Assembly (NCBI RefSeq): GCF_000002425.4
Contig: NC_037263.1
Coordinates: 4,743,199 to 4,807,198 of the forward strand
Length of the DNA stretch: 64,000 nt
Direction: 5' to 3'
Source of the DNA: Physcomitrium patens
Taxonomy: Eukaryota > Streptophyta > Bryopsida > Funariales > Funariaceae
Shown here: in pieces, positions 49,484-60,850 of the stretch
Layout: each line of letters begins with the position of its first letter
Numbering within the stretch: the stretch's first letter is position 1
Position numbers and translations under genes: made by a program
Notes under the pieces: generated by a model
Told to the model about the DNA's origin: nothing
What the model saw: only the letters and a program-made list of their open reading frames with translations
Database searches by the model: none

Positions 49484-51797
49484 CAAGTGATATTAAACTC
49501 AAATCTTGACAAAAACATGTTCCAATAAGCTTGGCGATGATTCAAAATACATGTTAACATGAAATATTAGAGGTTCTTGTAATTTATATATATAGTAACT
49601 AGAGTAGAAGCACCTCTAGATAATAATGCCATTCTTCAAAAGAATCTATAATTACAAAATTTTGTCATGGATTTTATAGTTAATCTTAGTTGTTGAAAAT
49701 TTCTTGGAATAGAAAGCTACTAAATGAAGCTTGTCATCTTCTCTTATTTATGATAAAATAACATCTATAGTAAAATTTGATGGATTTATTTTTATAAAAA
49801 AATACCTATAAAAAGTACACATAATATAAGATTGTTGTAGAAATAAATTTTCACCTAAGGCTTCAAAAGATTCTTCAATTTTTTTGATCCAATCAAATTT
49901 TTCTTTGCATGTAAGATGTATAAAAAGAGTCATAACTTGAGAAAAATTCTTGATGAAGATTTGATAGTAATTGGCAAAACCCTAAAAGTATTATACATCT
50001 CTTATTATTCTTAAAATCTTCCAATCTATAATAATTTGAACCTTCTTTGGTTCCATTATAAGTCCTTTGTCAAAAATGAATGATCTTAAGAAGTTAACTT
50101 GAATAGTGAAGAATACACACTTTTTCAACTAAGCATGCAAACTTGTATCTCTAAATTTTTGTAATATACAACAAACATGAACTTTATGCTCTTTTGTGTT
50201 CTTAGAATAGATTAAAATATTATCTAAGTAACTAATAATAAAATCATCTAAAAACTCATAAAAAAAATCATTCATAAAATGTTGAAAAGTAGTTGGTACA
50301 ATTATGAATCCAAAAGGCATGATAATATATTCAAAATCCCATACTTTATTTGAAATACAATCTTTTATTTATCTCCTTCTTCAATGTGGACTTAATTTTA
50401 TGCTTTTTATAGATCTATTTTTGTATAGATCTTAGCTTGATTTAATTGATCAAGAAGTCCAAATATTAAGCATAAAGGATATTTATTCTTGATAATAATC
50501 TTGTTGAGTCCTCAATATTCTATGTGCATTTGTAATGATCTATCTTTTTTCTTCACAAATAAGATAAGATCTTTTATAGGAGATTTTGAATGGTATATGA
50601 AATTTTTGGCCAAATTCTTTTTAATGTACTTCTTGAGTTGAGCTAACTCATTTTGTGATAAACTGTAGATTGAACCAAATGGTGGCTAACTTTTATCTTT
50701 AAGGTCAATTGAGTAATCATATAGATAATGCTCTAAGAGAATATCTATATTTTTCTTCTCAAAAACATCTTTATAATCTTCATATTAACTTAGAATGCTA
50801 CTTAAAGTCTTTCTATCATTAAAAATGAGTGTGATATAAATAACAAAAGGTGATCTTTCTTATACAGCATACAGGAAGGTTTTGCACCTACAAATATAGA
50901 TTTGGCTATACTAGACTCATGGCTTTTCACAAAATTCTTAATAATACTCTAAGAAAGTCAAGTTTATAAGAAATCTAATCTATCACAAGATTATACTTTT
51001 TTAGTCACAATAAACCTAAAATGATCAAATTAAAAAAAATCTAATTATATTAAAAATTATACAACTATTGCAACCATTTAATGCTATATCTATAGGAAGA
51101 TTTCATGAGTAATATCTCTAGAAGATAATTGACGGCCATCTATGACTTTTATATGTAGGGATTTAATTTTTTGTAGTAATTGTATTCTATGGCTTTTAAC
51201 AAATTCTTCATCTAAAAAACAAGCTGAGGATCCTAAATCTATTTAGATAAAGGTTTTGTGATTATTAGGTCCTAAATATTTATCTATTGTAAAATAAAGA
51301 TAAGGTTCTAAGGAGAGGATAGGACCTTTATTTGTATAAGATTTTAGGTGCATGGTCCCTATTTTAACTAAATAAATTTGGTTTCTAACATTTTTACATC
51401 TTTGACAATTCTATTCTTTATTTTGTAGTTGCATTTTTTCTTTGGATAATAATAAACAATGTGCTTAGCTTCTCTATAATATAAATACAGTCCTTCTTGA
51501 CAATGACAAGTCTTTTCTTGTTTAGTAAGAGGTTTAAAATATATTGCATTAATTTACATGTCTTCTACTTTGAATTGTTTAGATTGAGAGATTGTCGATG
51601 TTGTCATTGAATTATAATAATGTAGAGAATTTTTTGTGCACTTCTTAGATTAAAACTCAAAAAGTTGATTGTCAGACTTCACAGCAAAGTCAATTGCTTG
51701 ACTCAATGTTTAAGGATTATGTATGTTGAGCATCAATTTATTTACCTCATATTATAATTCATAGAAAAATTGGGTGATAAAGGTAGCATCATCCCAC
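49484..51797 (-). pseudogene. RNase H, RT, protease and gag remnants of element B
   Basis: RNase H is readable at about 49500-49760 (IDSFEEWHYYLE). RT lies at 50129-50320 (FLDDFIISYLDNILIYSK), where the second catalytic aspartate has become asparagine, with the upstream RT toward 50800. Protease is near 51130-51260 and gag to 51797. Many stops. The gag is cut after the bases CCCAC by the LTR of D. Confidence 0.75.
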
Positions 51798-52357
51798 TGT
51801 CACGGACATACTCATGTAAGCTAGTATTTACATATACAAATAAGTAGAAGTAAATAAAAGTAGGTAAAAATAAATTAATTCTATAATATTTGATATAGAA
51901 GCTTTCTAAAAGCTTTGTAGATGTTGCTTGAATTTATAGGTGTCTTTAATTGACTTTTTGGATTAGAAACGTGGTCAATAAGTTAGCCATGTACCACACA
52001 TGTTGTTAACTTGAAGACCAAGCTAACTATATGGCCAACACATAGAAAAACTTGACTTGTAAGGCAAGGCATGTGTCCTACAAAGTCAATACATATTGAA
52101 GGTCCTATAGAACGTCGCCACGTAGCCCCTAGTTAGATATTATACATAGAGGCAATAGTGAAGCCTTCTTCACTCTTATCAACTCCTTTCTTACTTCCAA
52201 TCTAGTTTCAAGGGTCTCTAATTTTCTTGTCTTTTGGCAATAGCCATTCCAGTTTCTCTTTCAATATACATACTTATTTATTTATATTTTGTTACCTTTC
52301 TTTGAATGAAGGCTCACTTGTCTGAATTGCTTTTTCATCGAGTTCTTGTCCTTGACA
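51798..52357 (+). repeat. 5' LTR of element D
   Basis: 560 bp, starting TGTCACGGACATAC and ending GTCCTTGACA. A TATA-like ATTATACATAG lies about 30 bases before ACTCTTATCAA (52172-52182), the inferred transcript start. Confidence 0.95.
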
Positions 52358-52359
52358 GA

Positions 52360-52370
52360 TTGATAAGAGT
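52360..52370 (+). promoter_or_regulatory. Primer-binding site of element D, complementary to its LTR
   Basis: TTGATAAGAGT, two bases after the LTR, pairs over all 11 bases with ACTCTTATCAA at 52172-52182. Compared with copy C, one base on each side has changed together (C-G pair to T-A pair). Confidence 0.72.
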
Positions 52371-52579
52371 ACACCTACAATATCAAAGCTTTGTCTAATC
52401 TTGATTAAGAGTGAATTACCTCTTTTTCTTGATAAGATATAAGCATATTAGAAGTTGCGGATTACCCTCTTCTAAACAGATATTATCCTTAGTATTTTTT
52501 TTTGTTCTCAAGTCCTCTCTTCTATTTGTCTTAAGCGATATTAGACATCTTCTCTCTTCTAAGTGTTATCATAGCAGAA

Positions 52580-53502
52580 CTTGTTGAAATGAAGAGTGCA
52601 TTGGTACAAATGCAAGAGCAATTGAGGGAGTTAATGCTTGTAATGCATCAATTCAATTTACCATCACAATGAGTAACAAGATTGGTAGAAAGTTAAGATA
52701 TAGAAATGGTTGGAGTTGCTTCAAAATCTGTACCAAATCATGTCCTTTCTCCTATGGTGGAATGCCCTTCTAGTGTTAGAGAACCAAGAATTACCCTACT
52801 TGAGAAGTTTGATGGTATCAGATCCAAATTTCGAGGATTTATCAATTAAGTACAACTTATAATTGAACTTCAACCCCAAAGCTATTCAGCTCCAAGATTG
52901 CAAGTTAGATTCATTGGTACGCTTCTTTTAGGTTCAGCACTATCGTGGTTTTCATCTTTTCTTGAACGACGAGATCCAATATTGGATAATCAAGAGGCTT
53001 TTTTGGCGGAGTTTTGATCCAAGTATGGAGAACATGATGCAATTCATATTGCAACCAATAAGATCCATATTTTACGACAAGGCAATTAATCAGTAACGTT
53101 GTATGCTTCATAATTTTGACAACTTACAACTGATATCAAAAGAGATGATGTTGCACTTATTAACTAATTTTTCTATAGATTATAATATGAGGTAAAAAAA
53201 TTAATACTCAACTTACTTGATCCTCAAACATTGAGTCAAGCAATTGAATTAATTGTGAAGTATGACAATCGCCTTTTTGAATTTTGATCTGAGAACTGTA
53301 CAAGTGGACCTCAACGTTACTATAATTCAATGGCAACACCAATACCTCTTCAACACATACATTCGGAAGTAGAGGATATGTAAATTGATGTCGTTATTTT
53401 AAACCTCTTACTGAGCAAGAAAAGACTCGTCGTCGAGAAGGATTATGTTTATATTGTGGAGAACCAAAGCACACTGCTCAACATTGTCCAAAGAAACGAT
53501 GT
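52580..53502 (+). pseudogene. gag of element D
   Basis: Readable from about 52580 (ELVEMKSALVQMQEQLREL). The capsid follows (RITLLEKFDGIRSKFRGFIN; LSWFSSFLERRDPILDNQEAF), and the chain ends with an intact zinc knuckle CLYCGEPKHTAQHC at about 53440-53490. Several CAA/CAG/CGA codons are now stops. The host sequence continues at 55290. Confidence 0.8.
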
Positions 53503-55289
53503 TGTCGTGATGTAATATGACTAGTAGGTGAAAGGGTGAAGAAATATATCATGTTTTGAGGATCTTACTTCAAAAATATTGTAGCAAATTATCTTGGAAA
53601 AATAGATATTAGTAAAAAGGTAGAAAAATTAAAGGTGCTAATGCTGCCTTTTTACAAATTATGCTTCTATTTACTTTGTAAGGCCATAAATAAGGCAAAA
53701 CAAGGTAGACTAGAAAAATAAAGGATATAGACATATGTAGGGAGGATTTAGGAGTGCAAATTAGTAAAAATTACCTCAAGAAGACGAAAGTTGATACCCG
53801 GAGAGGGCCGATTATGAACCAAGGTCGAAATCAGACCCTGAGGCACAAAACTCAGTCTTGACAACAACGATTGGAGAATGGGGTTTGATAGAAGATTGGA
53901 TAGGGTTTCTATGGGCATTGATTTAGGGTGATTTGGAGTTGATATGACTTTGTAAAAGCTTTGCAAAGTAGAGGTTTGTTTTGGATGACTTGGGTTTTAT
54001 GAAATAAAATAGAGTTTATGTTTTGAGTGATTTCGAGAGTTTTTTTGTAGGTCTATAAGTGAAATTTTTTGAGTTTATGATTATAGTTGTGTTAAATACA
54101 TGTTGTGAATTTGAGCTCCATCTAACAGTTGAAGTGAGAGATATTGAGGTTTAAGCGGGTCAAGGTCTCAGAAAGTAGAATTTTAGGTCCAATGAGGGTT
54201 TTTAAGATTTCATACAATCTACTAGTTGGATTGGAGTAAAACTTATGTGAGAAGGTATCAGACTTGTTTTTCTATGTCCATGAGAAATTTGAAACCAATC
54301 GAACGGCACAACAAAGAGAAATTGGCTCTAGAAGGTTGGCATCAAGATTGGAGAAGGAGGCCGGCTAACACCCGAACACATTTTTGAGGTTTTCGTCAAT
54401 TTGGTAACTCCGATCCTTTTCAAATTTTTTTTTTGCTTGTTTTAAACTTAATTTTTAAGAAATATGCAAATTTTGAATTGAGATCAATGGTTAAAACATT
54501 AGATATTGAGGTTTAAATCTATCATAGGGATTAGTAGGATTTGGATTAAGGTTTGGCTAGGATTCGATTTAGGGTTTGATTTAGAGTTTAGGATTTGGAT
54601 TAGAATTTAGCTAGGGTTTGATTTAGGATTTGGATTACGATTTGGATTAGGATTTAGATTTTGGTTAGGATTTGATTTAGGATTTGGATTAGGATTTGGA
54701 TTAGGGTTTGGATTAGGATTTAGATTAGGATTTAGGATTTGGTTAGGATTTGATTTAGGGTTTGGATTAGGGTTTGATTTAAGATTTGGTTTAGAGTGTA
54801 GGGTTTGGATTAGGATTTAGGGTTGGATTAGAGTTTGGATTAAGATTTAGGGTTTGATATGGGATTTGATTTAGGATTTGGTTTAGGATTTAGGATTTGA
54901 AATAGGGTTTGATATAGGGTTTAATTTAAGGTTTGTTTAGGATTTGACTTAGGATTTATGATTTATTAGGGTTCAAGATTTAATTAGGTTTGGTCTAAAG
55001 TTTGAGTAAAATTCAATAGGGTTTTAACGAGAATTAAATTAAGGTTGAATTGACATATATTTGAGTAATATTTGTGATCATTCTAATATTTCTTTAAGAA
55101 TTTTATTATTTTTTTGAAATTTCTTTGAGCTATTTTAAATTTGATTACGTTTGTTTACCATTATTATAGTCTAATTAGAGCATTTTTAGTATTCTATTAG
55201 AATTAGGACTTCATTATCACAATTTTAATTCTTCCTTCTACAGCGAGGTGCTCGGATCTTTCTCTAGCAAGACTTCACACATTACGACA
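53503..55289 (+). repeat. Family-2 LTR (solo-like) inside element D
   Basis: 1,787 bp, starting TGTCGTGATGTAATATG and ending ACACATTACGACA. The first about 1 kb is nearly identical to the reverse-oriented LTR at 56941-58819; the last 400 bp are a few percent more diverged. About 54540-54960 consists of degenerate TTTAGGATTTGGATTAGGG-type units. No family-2 internal sequence adjoins it. The host reads …GATG before and ACGCAACC after, which join without any target duplication. Confidence 0.85.
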
Positions 55290-56940
55290 ACGCAACCACA
55301 AAATGAAGAGTATGGCTGTCAAAGAAGACAATATATCAGAAAACAAGTGTGTCTAGCTACAATAGGGACAATGCAGCTGGAACCTTATACAACAACTAGT
55401 ATAGGTCCTATTCTCTCCTCAGAGCCCTATCTTGTTTTACATTAAATATTATTATAGGATCTAAACATTACGAAGCCTGTGCCTTATTAAATTCAGAAGC
55501 CTCTACATGTTTCTTAGATGAAGAATTTACTAAAAGACATAGCATATCTTTAGTAAAGAAAACTAAACCTATTCATGTAGAAGTCATAGATAGTCGTCCA
55601 TTGTCTTCTGGAGATATTACTCACAAAATCCTTCCTATAGAAGTAATAATCAATCGTCATAATAGCTTTGTAGTATTTAATATCATTAGATCTCCCTCTA
55701 ATCCAGTCATTTTAGGTTTATCGTGGTTAGAAAAATACAACCCTCAAATAGATTGGATTTCTTGAACTCTTACTTTCTCTAAAAGTATAACTAATAATGT
55801 AGTTAATCAAGTAGAGAGTCATAAGTCTAGTTCAATTAAATCCGTGTTTATAGATGCAAAAGCTTTCTTGTATGCTGCTATGAAAGAATCACCATATATT
55901 ATTTATGCCACACATGTTTCTACTAGTGGAAAGACTTCAAATGGCATTCAAAGCCAATATCAAGAGTTTCAAGATGTATTTGAAAAAAAAAATGTGGATA
56001 CACTCCCGGAACATCGTCCCTATGATTACTCAATTGACCTTCAAAAAAGAACACAACCACCATTCAGACCAATCTACAATTTATCACAAAATGAGTTGAC
56101 TGAAATCAAGGAGTATATTGAAGAAAATCTAGCTAAGAATTTCATATGCCATTCGAAATCTCCGGCAAGAGCTCTAATTCTATTTGTGAAAAAAAAAGAT
56201 GGATCATTACAGATGTGTATTGATTATTGAGGACTCAACAAGGTTACCATCAAGAACAGGTATCCACTACCTGTAATATATGGACTTTTTGATCAGCTGA
56301 ATCAAACTAAGATCTATACAAAAATAGATCTCCGGAGAGCATACAATCTAGTATGCATCAAAAAAAGAGATGAATCGAAGACTGTGTTTCAAACTAGGTA
56401 TGGACATTTTGAATACAACGTCATGCCTTTTGGACTTACAAATACACCAGCAACTTTTCAACATCTAATGAATGATGTTTTTCGAGAGTTTTTGGATGAT
56501 TTTATCATCTGTTATCTAGACGACATCTTGATCTATTCTAAGAATGCAGAAGAACATGAACTTCATGTTTGTCGTGTGTTAAAAAAATTAAGAGATGCAG
56601 GGCTCTATTCCAAGATAGAAAAGTGTGTATTCCACACTACTCAAGATTTCTTATGTTACATCATTTCAAATGATGGACTTATGATGGATCCTAAGAAAGT
56701 TTAAACTGTTATAGATTGGAAGATCCCAAAAACAGTAAGAGATGTCCAATGCTTTTTGAGATTTGTCAACTACTATCGGATCTTCATCAAAGACTTCTCT
56801 CGAGTTGCAGCTCTACTTACACATTTGACTTGTAAAGACAAATTCCAATAGAATCAAGAAGTGGAAGTTGCTTTTGAATCTTTGAAGACAGCATTTGTTT
56901 TTGCACCAATCTTGTATCGTGTTGATTTTTTTCAAAGCAT
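55290..56940 (+). pseudogene. Protease and reverse transcriptase of element D
   Basis: The protease region shows LLNSEASTCFLDEEF; the catalytic DSG has become NSE. It is followed by NPVILGLSWLEKYNPQIDWI. RT runs at 55844-56704 with QMCIDY, MPFGLTNTPATFQ and ICYLDDILIYSK; the LDD catalytic pair is intact. Single stops and a 3-base deletion interrupt it. It ends in APILYRVDFF, just before the inserted element H. Confidence 0.85.
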
Positions 56941-58819
56941 TGTCATAATGTCTAAAGTCTTGCTTGAGAATGCTCCAAGCACTTGGCTGTAGAAGGAAGA
57001 ATTGAAATTGCGATAAGAATATCCTAATTCTAATAGAATACTAATAATGCTCGAATTAGACTATAATAATGGAAAACACACGTAATCAAATTCAAAACAG
57101 CTCAAAGAAATTTCAAACAAACAATAAAATTCTTAAACAAATATTAGAATAATCACAAATATTACTCAAATATATGTCAATTCAACTTTAATTTAATCCT
57201 AGTTAAAATCCTATTAAATTTCACTCAAACTTTAGACCAAACCTAATTAAATCTTAAACCCTAATAAATCCTAAATCCTAAGTCAAATCCTAAACAAACC
57301 TTAAATTAAATCCTATTTCAAATCCTAAATCCTAAACCAAATCTTAAATCAAACTCTAACCAAACCCTAATCCAAATCCTAAATCAAACCCTAATCAAAT
57401 CCTAAACCCTAATCCAAATCCTAATCCAAATCCTAAATCAAATCCTTATCAAACCATAAACCCTAATCCAAATCCTAAATCAAATCCTTATCAAATCCTA
57501 AATCCTAACCCAAATCCTAATCCAATCCTAAACCCTAATCCAAACCCTAATCCAACTCTAAACCCTAACCAAATCCTAAATCCTAATCCAAATCCAAATC
57601 CTAATCCAAATCCTAATCCAAATTCTAAATCAAACCCTAACCAAAATCTAAACCTTAATCCAAATCGTAATCCAAACCCTAAATCAAACCCTAGCTAAAT
57701 TCTAATCCAAATCCTAAACTCTAAATCAAACCCTAAATCGAACCCTAGCCAAACCCTAATCCAAATCCTACTAATTCCTATGATAGATTTAAACCTCAAT
57801 ATCTAATGTTTTAACCATTGATCTCAATTCAAAATTTGCATATTTCTTAAAAATTAAGTTTAAAACAAGCAAAAAAAAAATTTGAAAAGGATCGGAGTTA
57901 CCAAATTGACGAAAACCTCAAAAATGTGTTCGGGTGTTAGCCGGCCTCCTTCTCCAATCTTGATGCCAACCTTCTAGAGCCAATTTCTCTTTGTTGTGCC
58001 GTTCGATTGGTTTCAAATTTCTCATGGACATAGAAAAACAAGTCTGATACCTTCTCACACAAGTTTTACTCCAATCCAACTAGTAGATTGTATGAAATCT
58101 TAAAAACCCTCATTGGACCTAAAATTCTACTTTCTGAGACCTTGACCCGCTTAAACCTCAATATCTCTCACTTCAACTGTTAGATGGAGCTCAAATTCAC
58201 AACATGTATTTAACACAACTATAATCATAAACTCAAAAAATTTCACTTATAGACCTACAAAAAAACTCTCGAAATCACTCAAAACATAAACTCTATTTTA
58301 TTTCATAAAACCCAAGTCATCCAAAACAAACCTCTACTTTGCAAAGCTTTTACAAAGTCATATCAACTCCAAATCACCCTAAATCAATGCCCATAGAAAC
58401 CTTATCCAATCTTCTATCAAACCCCATTCTCCGATCTGCCAAAGAATCCTCGAGTTGTCGTCAAGACTCGGTTTTGTGCCTCAGGGTCCGATTTCGACCC
58501 TGGTTCATAATCGGCCCTCTCCGGGTATCAACTTTCGTCTTCTTGAGGTAATTTTTACTAATTTGCACTCCTAAATCCTCCCTACATATGTCTATATCCT
58601 TTATTTTTCTAGTCTACCTTGTTTTGCCTTATTTATGGCCTTACAAAGTAAATAGAAGCATAATTTGTAAAAAGGCAGCATTAGCACCTTTAATTTTTCT
58701 ACCTTTTTACTAATATCTATTTTTCCAAGATAATTTGCTACAATATTTTTGAAGTAAGATCCTCAAAACATGATATATTTCTTCACCCTTTCACCTACTA
58801 GTCATATTACATCACGACA
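56941..58819 (-). repeat. 3' LTR of element H (family 2)
   Basis: 1,879 bp. On the element's strand it begins TGTCGTGATGTAATATG and ends ACATTATGACA. Its identity as a 3' LTR is fixed by the polypurine tract directly before it. The middle (plus 57210-57780) is a run of degenerate CCCTAATCCAAATCCTAAA units resembling the plant telomere repeat. Confidence 0.9.
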
Positions 58820-58833
58820 TCCACCCTCCTCCT
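58820..58833 (-). other. Polypurine tract of element H
   Basis: AGGAGGAGGGTGGA on the element's strand abuts the LTR start TGTCGTGA, as required for a gypsy plus-strand primer. Confidence 0.8.
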
Positions 58834-60223
58834 GAATCTGTGCATCCTCCGGCATGCACCAACAATTCTTCAATATGTTGATGTGGAATGTTCTTCATCT
58901 TGGTACAATTCTTGATTTTTAGTGTGCTCTTCTATTCCAATCTCGATATCTTGTATTGAAGTTTTTTCTTCATAAAAAAAAAATATCTTTATTTCTTTGT
59001 TTAAATAACTTGATTCGTTTGCCTGCTATGTGTACCTTCAATTCTGTACCATCAAGTTCTTGTAATGAATATGTTCCATTGTTGTGTGCCTTTTTGACAA
59101 TATATGGTCCAAACCATCTCTTTGCAAACTTCTTCATAGTGCTATGTTGATTGTCTAAGCTACTATCATGAACTAATACCTAATCACCATCTTCAATAGC
59201 CTTAGGTCGTAGTCGATGCTTTTTATCAAATCTTTCTTTATTCTTTTTCCTTGCTTCTTTTAATTTTTTTATTACTATTTTAATATCATTGGGCCTTCTT
59301 TCTAGCTGTTGAATCCGTAATGCTAAAAATTCTTCTGTATTGAGATCATTTTTCCAAGGCAATACACCCCATGTACGTTATACATCTTCTACTGGCATTA
59401 TTGGCTTTTGACCATATATTAATTCAGAAGGCATATAACCTGTTACCAAACTATGAGTTGTATGATCTGTCCACAATGCAAATAGTAGTAGTCTAGGCCA
59501 TTCTTGTGCTTTGCCATTGCATGCCTTTACTAATGCCTTAACAATAGGTGAATGCCCACACTCACTTTTTCCATTACCTTCTGGATTATATGCTGTTGTC
59601 AAAGAAAGATTAATTTCTATTCTACTAAAAACATTTCATGCTTCTTTTGCATCCAACTCACCCCTATCCATCGTAATTTTTCCAATACATCCATAATGAC
59701 AAATAACTTCTTGTAATATAAATTGACATACACCTTTAGTATCCTTTATTTTTAATGCTCGTCCTTCAACCATATTTGATAAATCTTCTCGTGCAAGTAC
59801 CAAATACTTCATTTGCCCAAGTCCTATAGGCATTGCCACTAAATCCACCACCCACTTGTAATGTAAAGCCAAAGGATATGTTAGATGTAACCCATCTCGA
59901 TACCAAATATTTGAATACACCTGGCAAGTCTCACAAGATTCTATAAATTTTGCTATGTCTTTGTACATTCTTTTCCACCAATATTTTTCCTTTAACTTAG
60001 TAAATGTTGCCCAAATACCTCAATGCCCTGTCCATAAATTTTCATGAAATCCTTTAATAATCCTTTGTTGAGCTTTTAAACCACATATCACCCTTTGAGG
60101 TACTTCTCCTCTCTTTTTTGGATGCTTCCATAAATATCCATCATGTAAAAAATATCCATAGGCTTTCTTACGAATTTTCTTAAATTCTTGATCCATCCAA
60201 TCTTTTTGTCATTTTAATGTGCT
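58834..60223 (-). pseudogene. Integrase of element H
   Basis: 59636-59968 contains the zinc-finger side (YKDIAKFIESCETC) and the core start (VVDLVAMPIGLGQMKYLV), then KITMDRGELDAKE. 59378-59602 continues with TTAYNPEGNGKSECGHSPIV and PSELIYGQKP. 59180-59362 holds a charged C-terminal part (ERRPNDIKIVIKKLKEARKK; HRLRPKAIEDGD). D, D and E catalytic positions are present. Stops separate the pieces. No chromodomain is evident. Confidence 0.8.
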
Positions 60224-60826
60224 CTAATACTCTCTAACATCTTTCCATTCATTTTCATATAAATCTCTTAAAAATACTTCCAATGGTATATTAAAACATA
60301 CACCCTTTTTCTTTGATAACGCATTAGTATAAAATTTTGTACCCACATCATCTTCTAATTCAATCATCTTTTCTTCATCATTATACCTTACTCTCGATAA
60401 TATATCTGCAATTGAATTTTCTTTCCCTGTAATATGTTTAAATTCAAGATTCATAGATTTGATATATGCTATCCACCTCAACATAGCAATATCAGGAGTT
60501 GAACAACTTGTAATTATGCCTAACAAAGGTAGACAATCTGTTTCTATAACTACTGATGCTCCAATCAAGTACTCTTTTTCATTTTTCATAGCTATTACTA
60601 TATCCCATAATTCTCTTTTGATTTGCGCATATGCCCTTTGTCTGGAATTCAATACCTTTGTTCCAAATCTTACTACATATCTATTTCTTTGTTCATCATC
60701 TTGCCCAACTGTCCAACCTATTCCAATTGGACTTGCATCAATTGTTAATACCACTGGCCTTCCACCTTCATAATTTACTTTCTTCAAAGTTGGAGATGAA
60801 GAAAGAAGTTCTTTCAATTTTTCCAT
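60224..60826 (-). pseudogene. RNase H of element H
   Basis: 200-codon open stretch with the four acidic positions: VVLTIDASPIGIGW, QIKRELWDI, VIETDCLPLLG and SIADILSRVRY. It lies directly downstream of the RT. A stop separates it from the RT frame (60850). Confidence 0.82.
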
Positions 60827-60850
60827 AGCTTTCCGTTGTTCTTCTTTCCA

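Larger units (their letters stand above)
40872..51797 (-). mobile_element. Element B: older family-1 chromovirus, split by C and cut by D
   Basis: Minus-strand element inserted in the copia gag. The 3' LTR is 40872-41420. Tail, chromodomain and integrase remnants lie at 41421-43583. After copy C (43584-49483) come RNase H, RT, protease and gag remnants (49484-51797). It is broken off in gag at 51797, where element D was inserted; the rest would lie beyond the window. More decayed than C, as nesting order requires. Confidence 0.85.
51798..56940 (+). mobile_element. Element D: family-1 chromovirus, plus strand, interrupted twice
   Basis: Inserted in the gag of B. Composed of a 5' LTR (51798-52357), gag (52580-53502), a family-2 LTR inserted after the zinc knuckle (53503-55289), then protease and RT (55290-56940). 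It stops at the start of RNase H, where element H was inserted. Its remaining part must lie beyond the window. Protein similarity to C is high, but frames are broken. Confidence 0.88.

Noticed and set aside
54540-57780. True telomere or interstitial telomere array
   Set aside because: Units are irregular and lie inside defined LTR ends that are repeated elsewhere, so this is LTR sequence and not a chromosome end.
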